A stretch of DNA of 64,000 nucleotides from NCBI GenBank assembly GCA_021521415.1, contig JAIQDT010009037.1, positions 1 through 64,000 of the forward strand, given 5' to 3'. Below are positions 11,097 to 22,309 of this stretch, one piece after another. This DNA is from Bidens hawaiensis (lineage: Eukaryota > Streptophyta > Magnoliopsida > Asterales > Asteraceae). The notes below the pieces were generated by a model. That model saw only the letters and a list, made by a program, of their open reading frames with translations. It was not told where the DNA came from and did not search any database. Position numbers and translations under genes: made by a program. How positions within the stretch are numbered: the stretch's first letter is position 1; each line of letters begins with the position of its first letter.

Positions 11097-11760
11097 CTAG
11101 TGTGAAGTGGTGCCATGATTCCTAAGTTGCAATTCATTGGCGTTGGTGTAGTACACACGTCCTTGCGTGCCCTGATTGACTTGATTCGTTTGGGTTTGCT
11201 CGGCTTGGTTTGGTTGAGGTTGAATAGCTTGGATGGGTTGGGCTTGCATTAGTTGGGCTTGGTCGTCTTGGGGTTGGAAAGTTTGAGCTTGATATATTTG
11301 GAGTTGGTTGGTTGGGCTTGGGTAGGTTTGAATTTGATAAACAAGTTTTGGGCATGTGTTCCGAAGATGGTTTGGGCTACCGCAATGATAGCAGGCTCGT
11401 ATAGTGGGTGCATAAGGTGGGGCATATGGTTGGGGGAGTGATTGAGTGATGGGTTGGGGAATAGGGGAGTTGAGTTGCGTTTTCATTGGCTCTCAACAAT
11501 ATTGGGTGAGGTGGCCGAATCGGTGGCAATTGGTACACACTCGGCAAGTGGATTGGGTCAAATGGTGGCGTTGGCAAGTGTTGCAATATGGGTGAGGGCC
11601 GGTGTATGGTTTCTTAGTTGGAGGGCTTGTTGGGCTTGTGATTGGGCTAAGACATAGTTTTGTGAGTTAGGATTTCGTTTCTTATTGTGGTAATGAGATG
11701 AGTTATGGTTGTGGTTGTGTTTAGAGGATTCGGGCCTTGAGGATTCGGGCTTTGAGGATT
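11097..11760 (-). pseudogene. G2 gag C-terminus with zinc knuckles, broken
   Basis: The 129-codon frame 11486-11097 contains CYHCGSPNHLRNTC, a CX2CX4HX4C knuckle, followed by a long Gln/Pro-rich tail (QAQTFQPQDDQAQ and similar). Just upstream, in the same minus-strand sense, is another Cys/His-rich segment (CNTCQRHH...CTNCHRFGHL) of the kind that precedes the knuckle in plant gypsy gag. Stops and frame changes separate it from the gag core. The tail then runs out and no protease follows. Confidence 0.75.
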
Positions 11761-12055
11761 AGGGCTTGGAGTCTTTAGCGGGCTCAGATGCAGGCTTATC
11801 ATTGGGCTTCTTGGAACTCTTCCGCGTCAAGGTCCCGGCCTTAACGTGGTTTTCAGTGAGGGTACCGGCTAAGGTAATGGCATCATGGAGTTCCTTCGGG
11901 TCACGACTAAGGACGGAATCTTGGATTTGCATCGGCAAACCCGTGATGTACTTGTCAATGGCACGCTCCAAGGGAGTGACCATATGCAGGATAAGGACGC
12001 TCAATTTGTGGAATCGGTTGTTGTAAGCGGTATTATCACCTCCCTCTTGCTTCAA
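11759..12055 (-). pseudogene. G2 gag core, middle part
   Basis: The 98-codon frame (AYNNRFHKLSVLILHMVTPLERAIDKYITGLP...) matches the retrotrans_gag region of plant Ty3/gypsy elements, where Y-x-x-R-F-x-x-L is followed by a short helix and a Y-I-x-G-L-P segment. Immediately upstream, the linking text DQFCPKYELRKLEEEF is in frame but ends in a stop, so the gag core is split into two frames. The C-terminal part is Lys/Ser-rich (RKSSKKPNDK). Confidence 0.75.
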
Positions 12056-12108
12056 ATTCTAGAATTCTTCTTCCAACTTCCGAAGTTCATATTTCGGGCA
12101 GAATTGGT

Positions 12109-12519
12109 CTAACATGAGCTTCTTGAGGTCATCCCATGGCAAGGCATGTCAACCTCAGCCCCAAGGTCTCTCTTTTTGCTAGTCCACCAATTAAGGGCAC
12201 TAGATTTGAAAACACTTGATGCATACGTGGTCTTTTTGTCATCCAGACATGCACAGTGGAGAAACACGCTTTCCATGTGTTCGAACCATTGAAGAAGGGA
12301 TGTAGCACCCTCAGTCCCAAAGTAATCGGTCGGGTTAGCGTTGGTGAATTGCTTGATAGTGAAAACATTAGTGTTTGCGGGAATAGTTGCGGCATTCACG
12401 GCTTGGAGTTGAGAGATGACCATAAGGAGGGCTTCCACGATTCCCTTTGTAATGCGGGACGACATGCGACGGCCCGAGTTGCCGACGCGGCGTTTACGGT
12501 TAATGAGACTAGAAGACAT
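12109..12519 (-). pseudogene. G2 gag N-terminal part
   Basis: The 136-codon frame begins MSSSLINRKRRVG and leads into FTIKQFTNANPTDYFGTEGA and LLQWFEHMESVF, the conserved start of the gypsy gag core (F-x-G-x-x-x-x-x-x-x-W-x-x-x-x-E), and then ALNWW. Translation derails near 12150 by a frameshift; the expected continuation lies in another frame. This start is reasonable because the preceding 1 kb is leader without gag similarity. Capsid function is inferred from the family. Confidence 0.75.
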
Positions 12520-13613
12520 ACTGCAAGGATAAAATGTGTAAGATTTATGAGACTTGGGTAGATATTGTAAATTTATAAGTTTGTGTAAATTGATGCTTGT
12601 GAATTCTATTTAATAATTTGAGGTTGAGTTTGTGGTTGAGGTTGAGAATGATGTCATTTATGAGGCTTGATTTTATAAGTGTTGACGTTTATGAGGAATA
12701 AATAAATAAATAAATAAATATAACATAACTTAAAATTGAAATACAAAGTTTCATTTGTTGGTTAGGATTTCATGAACCACCATGGTTCCTTCCAACGAAA
12801 TAAATAAATATAACATAACTTAAAATTGAAATATAACGTTTCATTTGTTGGTTAGGATTTCATGAACCACCATGGTTCCTTCCAACGAAATGAAAATATC
12901 GAAAACCAAATGAAATTGTTGAAATATTCATGTATTAATTTCAAAAATCGTTGAAAATTGAGTTATGAGGGGTGTTGAGATAGGTGGTTGAAGTACTTCG
13001 GGAACCACCCCGTATTTGTGTACTTCACCCAACTATTCAACTAAAACACAATATGGAAAACCGAGTTTAGCCACGTATCACCGTGAATTCGGTTATAAAT
13101 TAAGGATGTGATCGTCACATGACCACGATTGATACAATGAGGGTAGTAGATTCGTGAACGTTTGGTGTGATACGCTTTGGCTTAACAAGTTTCACGCTCA
13201 CACCTCACCCTCCAGGAAGGCAACCAGGTCTCACGGTTGATTGAGATGTATGCGCATTGCACTTCCTTAGGCTCGCAAGCCTTGGTGTCAAGGGATCAGT
13301 GTACAGGTATGTCCCCCTTACAGTTACTACGTATCCGTTACACGAATCATCCTCAAGGAGAGGGGAAGTAAAAGGTGGGAATTCTTAAGGAATTTCCCAA
13401 TTGAAAATCGTCCTAAAATTTTGAAAACTGATTTTGAGGCATATCCTCGGAATAAGTGTGTACTTTCGTGTACAATTGTATATGATAAACAATTTAAATA
13501 AATTAATCTATGTACAAAAATTTAAACAAGTAAGGTGCACGTATAGGAACACGTATAGGGACCATAATCATGCTAGTAGGCCGTTACGTCTAACCACCTA
13601 TCTTATAGCCTTC
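12520..13613 (-). other. G2 5' leader
   Basis: Non-coding leader between primer site and gag. It shares blocks with the LARD leader: GAAGG(C/T)TATAAGATAGGT right after the primer site, CCTATACGTG, and ATTCCTTAAGAATTCCC. It also contains GGTGGTTCC motifs and a 90-bp tandem duplication. Confidence 0.7.
12708..12887. repeat. 90-bp tandem duplication in the G2 leader
   Basis: Two nearly identical copies, with landmarks TAACATAACTTAAAATTGAA at 12721 and again at 12811, and GAACCACCATGGTTCCTTCC in each. The first copy is preceded by an (AAAT)n run. Confidence 0.9.
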
Positions 13614-13626
13614 GGCTCTGAAACCA
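13614..13626 (-). other. G2 primer-binding site
   Basis: On the minus strand TGGTTTCAGAGCC lies 4 bases after the LTR end. It differs by one base from the usual TGGTATCAGAGCC complementary to the initiator Met tRNA 3' end. Confidence 0.8.
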
Positions 13627-13629
13627 ATC

Positions 13630-14556
13630 TGTCACACCCCAACCTACGGCGGAATATGCCGGGGCGCGACATAATTGTATCATAGCTCAAAAGACACTAA
13701 AATAAATACACGTGTCAATATCTAAATTATTAAATTCATATTATTCAAGTACGCAAAATCACAAACATTGTCTCATAGAAATAAACATAACAATTAAATA
13801 GAAAGAAATAAATAGTCTTTAATTCATCATGCATCCTAAGGTCCAACTACTCTTTAATCCCTTGATTATTCATCCAATATAGCTACCTGCGCCATGCGGG
13901 AAAATACATAGTTTGTCAACATAAAGTTGAGCAAGTAATCACGATTTTTGAATACATATAATATAAAAATGACAATTCCTTGCGATAATATGAAATACTA
14001 CAACTAGCATAACAACAATATAACAATAATATAAAAGTTGTCTTTTCACTCGAATCCCATGGATAGCGAGCTACTCCGACGGCGTATGATCATACTAATG
14101 AGGATGAGGATGAGGATTAGGATGAGATACCAACCACCAAAACATAAATTAAACACATAATCACATTTGCACGTATAACTAATTAAGCAATATCATATAA
14201 CGCAAATAGTGGAATTGTAGTGAAAAATTGATTAACGCCCCAAAATATAAAACGGTAAAAAGGGGGATGTTAATTAATTACCTTTAGCGAGCGGATTAGT
14301 GATGAGATAAGATAAAGTTAGGGTGGAAAACGATCAAGCTCCTCGGAATACGTCAACTAAATGGCCTATTTGTTAACAATAATATTAATAAACGAAGAAA
14401 ATTTAATAAGACATAATGATTTGAGAGTTGATGATGGTTTGCGATTAACGAATTACTAGTTTGATTGTTAAAATAAATTTGGAGTCTTGTAAGGTTTAGG
14501 TCATTTTATTTGTTAATTATTTATTCACTAGTTTTATTATTATTAGTATTAACATT

Positions 14557-14615
<59 letters not shown>

Positions 14616-15025
14616 TGGTATTTACGTTTGATAACTAAGATACGCAAACATCTATGTTTATATTTATAAGCAAATGAATATTATTAATAAGTAGCCAATA
14701 TTAATCATAAAAAAAAACTACATGTAAATGTTTAATTATTCATAAATAAACAACTACTATATATAATAATATTTTTAAATATTATTATAATATATGTATT
14801 AATATATGCATTAATGGGAAAGTTAAACGAAAATATATTTCAGACGTTAATAGGTTATTAATTGGGTTTATTACGTGAATGGTAGAAATATTATTATCCT
14901 TTTTATTACATGTAAGACATGTGTATTATATAGATTAATTAAGAAGCAAAGTTCAAAACAACTAAAACGTAAATTTGGGGTTTGGTTTTAGGAGGAACTG
15001 TTAATATATATTATTATATTTATAC

Positions 15026-15066
<41 letters not shown>

Positions 15067-16152
15067 ACGAGAAAAAAAAACATGAGTTATGAAAAACGGG
15101 TCAAAAATGAGGAAAAATAATATTCCCGGGGTTTAGTTTTGTTAAAATAGCGTCCCTTGGTTAATATATTATCATTATAATGGTTAAAAATAAAAAAAAA
15201 CAATAAAAAAAGTAAGCAAAACCGGGGCTGGGGGTTTGAACCCGCGCCCCAGGCCGGTTCAAAGTTTTAGCCCTTCATGCACCTGCCATCATGGCAGGTG
15301 TCTAACTCAGTTACATGTTCAGTTTAGTTATATATATGTATATATACAAACCCAGCAGTTCATCACCAAACCTAAAACCCTAGGATTTAAATTAGTTTAT
15401 TTGATCAATGTTTGTTGAAATTGACTTAGGGTTAACGTCTATTGCACCAAAACGATCCGAATGCATTGATTTAATTACCAGAAATGTTGCGGATTAAGGG
15501 TTAATTGCCAACTGTTCTTCGCGGCATGAACTCGAGATCAAATCGTGCTTGAAGGCTTTGCAAAATGCAATTAGGTTAAGGGTTATTGTCGAGATGATGT
15601 GGGGAAGGTGTGGACGTGGTTAATTGTAATTTGATCATGTATTTATAGTGTTATGGGATTCGTTTAGCCGTGGTTTGAAATCAACGGAATTAGCTGTCCA
15701 TTCTTACTCAATTTCCATGTTTAAGGTGTCGGTGGAATCGTGTATTAATGGAGAATCGTGTTTATAAAGTCATTTCGTGATTTGGGGCGAAAAACATGAG
15801 TTGCCATAGGAGGTTAGGGGGTGTCGGCGGGTTTAGGAAGGAAGAAGAAGAGAAGATATTATTTATGTATATTTGCTGTTTGGTCCCCGGTTTATAGAGT
15901 TGGGTACAAAACAAGTTTAAAGTTTAGTTAGGGGTTAGATTCGTATAGTTTGGATAGTTAAATAAATATATAAAAGAAATAATTAAACAAATAAATATTT
16001 TATTGATAATTTACCCAAAACTAATACGAGCGTCGTGAAATAAAATAAATGATCAATAATAAATTTGTTAATTAGATTAAATGACAATAGACCGAAAAAT
16101 TAAAATTTTAAACGGGTCAGGTTTTAAGGTTTGAAATTTAACGAATGTCACA
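13630..16152 (-). repeat. G2 5' LTR, full length
   Basis: On the minus strand it starts TGTGACATTCG (16152) and ends GGTTGGGGTGTGACA (13630), 2523 bp, followed by the primer site. It holds (TTA)n at about 14556-14615 and (TA)n at about 15028-15063. The bases just right of the element (TTTAT) would be one copy of the target duplication; the other is lost with the truncated left LTR. Confidence 0.85.
14556..14615. repeat. (ATT)n microsatellite
   Basis: Long trinucleotide run in the G2 5' LTR. The truncated 3' LTR breaks off at the same sequence (8242). Confidence 0.9.
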
Positions 16153-16237
16153 TTTATGCCTATTGCTTTCTGAAATATTTTCCAAAAGTGTGAAGTGAAC
16201 CGACTATCTCTGTCTGAGATGATAAATAATGGTACAC
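16153..16237 (-). pseudogene. G1 integrase core fragment, second catalytic Asp region
   Basis: On the minus strand the text reads VPLFIISDRDSRFTSHFWK, the conserved block of Ty3/gypsy integrase that carries the second Asp of the D,D(35)E triad. It ends at KAIGIN where the family continues with a Ser-Thr-Ser-Tyr-His-Pro-Gln-like block. That continuation is not found to the left because element G2 begins at 16152. Confidence 0.85.
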
Positions 16238-17397
16238 AATTGGTAGACTATCATGATCTTGTAAAAAACGATATTAAACAGGTGTCCTAATCACCTTATA
16301 CTAGTTAGGGCAAAGGGGTGTCGAACCATGAGGAGTATGCGGTCAGTGTAACATCTAATCAGTTCCTAAAATTATGAAGTAGCTATTAAGAGTACTGATC
16401 ACACTAGTAATGATTTGGTTTTAATACTAAGCAAGCAAATAGTTCAAATTTCAAGTAATTAATAAGAGTAAATCACACCCGGGGTTCAAGCATGTAACAA
16501 AACAGCAATCTCATGTCATTTAACAAATTAGTTGTCAACAATCAAATCAGGTTGGTTAACTAGTTAAACCTTAGGCATCAACAATCGCTAACACATGGCA
16601 CTAGTTATCAAATGGTCCTTGCTAGTGTGACTCAACTAAGGGCAATTGTATGCTTCATCACATTAACACTAATCAAAACAACCCTATAAGCTAGTATCAC
16701 AACAACTGGCAAACTAATCGATTTGATCGAAATAAACCTAAACCGACTGGACGCATGATAATACCAAGCATCAATACACAAAGATTAATAACTGACAATT
16801 ACAAATAGTTTGTTCTTAAAAACATGAGAAAACTATAAAAGTAAAATACTCTACATCCTAGTATGATTCGAGAAAATTAGCCGTGCCTCGACAGATAGGT
16901 CTTTAATTCTAATGATGTAAGCCATTCGGATGATGTCTCGGTGATTTGGAAGGGTGGAAATCGTCTCTCAGGCTCTCAAAAATGCTTTGAAATGTGTTGA
17001 ATGATGTAAGGGTCATCAAAATGTTAAAATATGTAAAACCCTAAAAAACTCGTCTGTGGCACCCAGCACGAATCGCGATGGGGTCTTCCAGTATCCATCG
17101 CTAGCACGATAGACCAAAATAGTCAATTCTCATAATTAAGTACATCGTGTATCGCGATGGGCTATTTACCCCGTCGCGTAGCATGATGGGACTCCTCACC
17201 AACAAACTTTATTTTCTTGTCTTGTTTTATCTGCCGGTCATCTCGGGTCTTCATTCCGTGCTTGTAGAAGTCCAAAATTGCTACATTAATCATCTGTGAA
17301 CTGAAAAAATATACACACTTATGAAGCATCAAAGTTCGTGACATGAACAAGTAAACAATTAGCATGCTAAAATATGTAAAAAATAACCGACCATCAA
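16238..17397. mobile_element. Unclassified 1160-bp insertion in G1 integrase
   Basis: The segment splits a Gly codon of G1 integrase exactly: removing it and one copy of ACAC (16234-16237 and 17398-17401) restores the reading frame. It lacks obvious terminal inverted repeats or any LTR partner. It contains repeated TCGCGATGGG-type motifs (17075-17165) and two TTTTACATATTTTA-like blocks on the minus strand. An 80-codon frame (17162-17404, minus) has no recognised domain. On the minus strand GGTTCGACACCCCTTTGCCCTA recalls Athila-like leader text, so a solo LTR of that group is possible. Confidence 0.6.
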
Positions 17398-18093
17398 ACA
17401 CCATGTAATGATACTATGTTATCAACATATATGTGTGCCAATCTGTCTATAGCGAACGTTTCTTGTATAGGAATGAAATGAGAAGACTTGGTAAGCTTGT
17501 CTATGATAACCTAGATTGCATCATTTTGTCGTGAGGTTTTTGATAACATCATAATGAAATCCATAGTTATCATATCCCATTTCCAAATTAGGATATTTGG
17601 TTAATGTAGTAAGCCTGTGGGTTTTTTATGTTCTGAAATGATTCTTGAACAAATCAGACATTTAGCAACATAGATAGCAATGTCTTTCTTTATTCCAATC
17701 TAACAGTATTCATTTTTGAGATTCTGGTACATCTTGCCACTACCCTAGTGCATCATATGCTTTGATTTCTGAGCTTCTTCTAGTATTCTTTCTCTCGGTG
17801 CCCAACCCAGTCAGAGTATTTCATCGTCTCCTTTGACTAACTGATCAATGGTATCATTTTCTTTTTCGGCTTTTATATTTCCTTCGGTTAGTGCTAACTT
17901 CTGAGCTTCTTTGATTTGACTTCTCAAGTCAATTTGTAACTCTAATCGAAGAGCATGAACTCTTTTAAGTTTTCGTGTTCTTTTATGCTCAAGGCATCTG
18001 CTACCACGTTAGCCTTACCTTCATGATAGATAATTTCACAGTCATAATCATTAAGAGTTTCCATCCAACGTCTCTGTCTCATATTTAACTCTT
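17398..18093 (-). pseudogene. G1 integrase N-terminal and core part, decayed
   Basis: Minus-strand text scattered over several frames includes KDIAIYVAKCLICSRI (the CX2C end of the HHCC zinc domain), MITMDFIMMLSKTSRQNDAI with the first catalytic Asp, and IDKLTKSSHFIPIQ, ending DNIVSLH at the inserted element. Several stops and frameshifts separate these blocks, so integrase cannot be made. Strand transfer function is known from the family, not from this copy. Confidence 0.75.
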
Positions 18094-19352
18094 CTAGTCA
18101 AATATGTGTTTCAAGCTCTTGTGATCTATGTAGATAATAAACTTAACACAGTGCCTCCGTAATTTTAATGCGAAGGTTATGGCACCTAACTCTAGATCAT
18201 GTATCGTATAATTCTTTACATGGACTTTAAACCATCGAGAAGTGTAAGTAATAACCTTGTTTCCTTGCATTAAAACACAACCCATTCTCGTGTGTGAAGC
18301 ATCACAGTACACAGAAAAGTTATCTAAACCTTCTGGAAAGGCCAAGATAGGTGCATTAGTTAACTTTTGTTTTATAGTTTCAAAGGCTTCTTATTTCTTA
18401 GGTCCCCATTCAAATTTAGTTGTTTTCTGTTGAGTGAAGTTAAAGGGACAGCTATTCTTAAGAAATTTTGAATAAACCTTCTATAATAACCGGCTAATCC
18501 CAAGAAACTTCTAACTTCAGTGGGTGTTTTAGCTTCTCCCATTTTGTAATGGCTTCTATCTTAGATTAATCAACTTGAATACCACTGTCGGTTACGATGT
18601 GGCCGAGGAATTGAACCTCGGCAACCAAAATTCACACTTAGAAAATTCGGCATATGACTTCTCATTCCTTAAGGTTTCAAGTATGATTCTGAGATGAACT
18701 TGATGATCTTCCTTATATTTGGAGTAAATAAGGATGTCATCAATGAATACGATAACAAAATTGTCAAGATAAGGTTTACAAATCCGGTTCAGCATATCCA
18801 TAAATGCTGCAGAGGCATTAGCGAGTCCAAAAGGCATAACTATGAAATCATAATGTCCGTATCTGGTGTGGAATGTTGTCTTATTCGTGAACCTTCAACT
18901 GATGGTAACCAGATCGAATATCTATTTCAGAAAAGACACTTGCTCCTTGCAATTGTCAAACAGATCATCGATTCTTGGAAGTGGGTAATGGTTCTTGACT
19001 ATAACTTTTTTTAACTCACGAAAATCAATGCACATTCTCATCGTGCCATCCTTCTTGTTTACAAAGAGAATTGGAGCTCCCCATGGTGAAGAACTTGGTC
19101 GAATAAATTCTTTCTCTAACAATTCATCCAATTGTTTCTTCAATCTTTCATTTCAATCGGTGCTAATATACGGGGATATTTGGCAACTGGTGTTATGCCT
19201 AGGAGTAAATCTATCTTAAATTCTACCTCCTTGTCTGGTGGAAATACTGGTAGTTCATCAGCGAATACATATTTGAATTCAAACATGATTGGAACATCTC
19301 CATCTTCTTGAAATCGGGTTCTTTGATTACATAGTCCATGAATGTGAGGCAT
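18094..19352 (-). pseudogene. G1 reverse transcriptase and RNase H, broken
   Basis: The order on the minus strand is: the protease-RT linker FKYVFADELPVFPPDKEVEFKI (19352-19140), RT fingers [20 protein letters not shown] with [10 protein letters not shown] (19143-18922), palm [12 protein letters not shown] and the catalytic [10 protein letters not shown] (18837-18592), and RNase [17 protein letters not shown] to DHKSLKHIF (18345-18094). The catalytic Asp pair and the first RNase H Asp are intact. Frames change at about 19140, 18920 and 18600, where stops occur. It polymerised and degraded element RNA in the ancestor. Confidence 0.9.
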
Positions 19353-19457
19353 TCTTTACCTAAGCAACGACTTGCTTTTATCTTGGAAATAATTCCAATC
19401 CTTCCTGCTTCCTTATCTCCAGCTATCCGAATGATCTTATTATTTGGAGTTATGATG

Positions 19458-19781
19458 TCAATTGATTTTTTCTTCACATAGGATCCGAGCCTGGTTAGCA
19501 TATAACCAATCCATTCCTAATACTACATAACTTGCTAGCTTCATGGGTAATAGTTGTGCATGTATGATATACCCGGATAATGAAATATGGTCGTCATTCA
19601 AGGTTTTGGATATTTTGATCAAGTTTCCGTTAGCGGTTTCTACTTCATAATAATTGCTTAAGTTAACTAGAAGTTTATTTAATAGACTACAAAACTTATA
19701 TTCTATAAAACTCTGATTTGCTCCAGAGTCAAACAAAACCCTAGCATAAACATTGTTTATAGAAAACGTACCAGTAATCAC
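19458..19781 (-). pseudogene. G1 aspartic protease
   Basis: The 107-codon frame contains ARVLFDSGANQSFI at about residues 13-26, the active site of Ty3/gypsy proteases (D-S-G), and a later VVLGMDWLYANQARI block (about residues 86-100), which matches the conserved GMDWL segment that follows the flap. The frame is open over the domain; it is connected to RT only through a frameshift near 19460. It processed the Gag-Pol polyprotein. Confidence 0.85.
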
Positions 19782-19849
19782 GTCTGGTATCTCTCCAGTT
19801 TATAGAGTGTTGAGCATGAAAGCACGTGCATCTCCTTTCTTGGCATCAT

Positions 19850-20446
19850 TCATGACACCATGTCATTGGCTCCAGCAATTGTTGGCTTCTTCTTGGTACA
19901 CTTTGTGCTGAAGTGTCCCTTTTCACCACAGTCAAAACATACTATGGTTTTCTTCCTAAAAACTTCTTCCACATAACTAGGTCTTAAAAAAATTGTAAGT
20001 TGTAGATGGATCATACTTGCGGATGTCAGACTTGACAGCTGGTCGTGGACATTTTCCAACATGTCTCTTTCCACAATTATTGCAAATCGATCGTGTATAA
20101 ATAAACGGCCCATATTTATTCTTGTCAAACCTTTTTCTTCCTTTACCTTCATCTTTCTTTCCACCAACATTCTTCTTCTCCTCATCTATATTTCTAATAA
20201 TAACTTCCATTAAATACCCTACTAGGTTCATAGCAGACTGTTGTTGACGGCATGTGCGAACGAACTAAATCACGGATCTCTTTTGGTGGTCCGTAAATGT
20301 AACCGGTAACCTTGTTATATTCAAGGGTAACTAAGTGTGGGACTAGTCTGTAGTACTCAAGGAATTTCGTATTGTATTCCTTAATATTGGTTCCAACAAC
20401 TTTGTAGTGCAAGAGCTTGGTTTGTATTTGATCTATTTCGTACTTG
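19850..20446 (-). pseudogene. G1 gag C-terminal half with two Cys-rich knuckles
   Basis: From the LARD border the text reads YEIDQIQTKLLHYKVVGTN and EYNTKFLEYYRLVPHLV, the core of plant gypsy gag, then GPPKEIRDLVRSHMPSTT. Farther on come a short Cys motif (CNNCGKRHVGKC, in the frame 20231-19977) and a full CX2CX4HX4C knuckle, CFDCGEKGHFSTKC (frame 20185-19850). Three overlapping frames are needed. The gag begins on the other side of the LARD (27070-28199), which is the main evidence that LARD is an insertion. Confidence 0.85.
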
Positions 20447-22293
20447 TTTAAACCGATTCGAGAATGTAATTTGGATCTTTTGAACTATTTAAAACTTGTA
20501 TGTATTGGTATTTAACTTATTTTATAATTTCATAACTTTCAATTATGCCATATAGCCGTTAGAAACTTTTAAAATCGCTTAAAACGGCTAAAAATCGCAT
20601 TTTCGGGAACTACAGGGACTAGTTTTGCTAATTCTTTCCTATTTTCGATTAAATTAACAAAACTTAAGCTCCAAGATATGTCAACTAACGTTATAAAACA
20701 TTTAAATTTCGTTTTGATTGCTTTCCAAACCGAAATATTTAAGTTAATATACCCGATTTTGTCATTAATTGATTATTTTGTTTTCTTATTCGTTTTTGGT
20801 ATCTAAATCGCTTATTTTTGGCATAAATCGAGTTAATTAAGGTCCAAGAAAACTAATATAACTAAAATGCATGTCCATATACATAACCCCTTGATCAAGA
20901 ACGAAAACTACAGCTAATTTCATTGATTTAGTCATTAAATACATATTCGGTTTCCTAAACGAGTAGATTGACCGTAATTAGTTCGTTTTAGTGTTTACTA
21001 TATAAACAACCCTTATTTCTTCTGCCATATACTTCCCTAAACCCTAAATTTACATGCTCAGCCGTCACCTAACTCTAACATTCATCATCTTCTTTGGTTT
21101 TTGCATCATTGTTGAAGATTCACGATTATTCGGTTGACTTTGCTTATGCACCGACCTTTGACTCATCATATCTGTTGATCCTTTCACTTTCTGGATAAGT
21201 TGTAAACTGTAAAATTGTTCATATACATTCCCTAGTCAATAACCTTCAATCAATTTCGGTGATTGAAGGGTGTTGACAGGTCAATTCGCTTAAAACCCGT
21301 TAAAGGGCAAAACAATCAACAAGTTTGACATTACGTTTTCTCATACGTCTGATCGGATTCAACGTTCGGTCCAGAATACTTTTATTCTCGTAACAAAATT
21401 TTAAGGCTACTGACCAAAACCTGACTTCCGACTCGCTGTTCGGATTCTTGTCAGTACCAGCTCGCTTAAATCTTAAAACAAACATAACTTGAGTTCTAAA
21501 CGTCCGTTTGGATTGATTCCAGCGGCAAGGAGTTTGTTTTATTTATATTATCATGTCCTAAAATCTCAGATTCTGATTTTTTTTATATCGTTTGACGTGT
21601 AGTGGACGACTCGCTTATTCGTTAGCTTGCTTATTGGTATTTATATTCGTTTGTCGTTAATCTTAGGTGAGTTTATCATTCCCCTATTTTACTCAATTTT
21701 CTAAATTTTTTGGGGACATATGCGTAAGTATCCGTATTTCAAACTATATATATATTTAAACAAATGCATACGTGTTATTGTGAGTGATTTAATCAAACAT
21801 ACGTGCTACTTGCTTACTTGTGTTACCATTCAATCAATCGTATGTTGGGGCTAAAATTCAATCAATCATATATCGGGTGTTCCTACTGGTGACCAATGCC
21901 CGATTCGCTTCGCAACGGTCTACATACTTGTTTATGGTTTGATTTTATTTACCGCACTTATCACCTCATGCTTATTTATATTGTTGTGTCAAAACTAGTG
22001 ATATTCTCACTCAAATTTATGTTGACAAAACTCCATTTTAGACGCATATGCAGGTTGCTTGTATTGAAGATTGAAGTTTGGACATGTAGACGATACCTTA
22101 GGATATAATCAAGTTAACCTTTACTTGAGTTTATATTTGTATATTTAAACTGTTTATTGTATTTGGATATTGTGTGTATAATTGAAATAAAATAATTAAT
22201 TAGATATTGTGACATTTATATTATGAGAGTATCTTCGAGCTGTGAGCAATCGGATCACGCCGCGACATTTCCGCCTTAGATTGGGGTGTGACA
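20437..22293 (+). repeat. LARD 5' LTR, extreme start missing
   Basis: It matches the 3' copy with a low-percent difference and small indels (for example a 10-bp deletion near 20515). TATA-like CTATATAAAC lies at about 20998-21007. It ends GATTGGGGTGTGACA at 22293. Two 61-70 codon frames inside occur in both LTRs and are not genes. Confidence 0.85.
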
Positions 22294-22296
22294 GAT

Positions 22297-22309
22297 TGGT
22301 ATCAGAGCC
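22297..22309 (+). other. LARD primer-binding site
   Basis: TGGTATCAGAGCC, complementary to the initiator Met tRNA end, four bases after the LTR. Confidence 0.9.

Larger units (their letters stand above)
8242..16152 (-). mobile_element. Gypsy element G2, gag-only, minus strand
   Basis: The element reads right to left: 5' LTR (16152 to 13630), primer site (13626-13614), leader, decayed gag (12519 to 11097), non-coding 3' region, then a 3' LTR (9792 leftward) truncated at about 8242. The internal part is only 3.8 kb and shows no protease, RT, RNase H or integrase. It is inserted in the integrase of element G1, whose reading frame stops at 16153. The LTRs agree closely over 1.55 kb, so insertion is fairly recent. 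Confidence 0.8.

Noticed and set aside
12256..12561. 101-codon plus-strand frame
   Set aside because: Antisense shadow of the G2 gag.
21300..22108. Frames repeated at 21300/26077 and 21896/26672
   Set aside because: They recur because they lie in the two LARD LTRs; neither has a domain.
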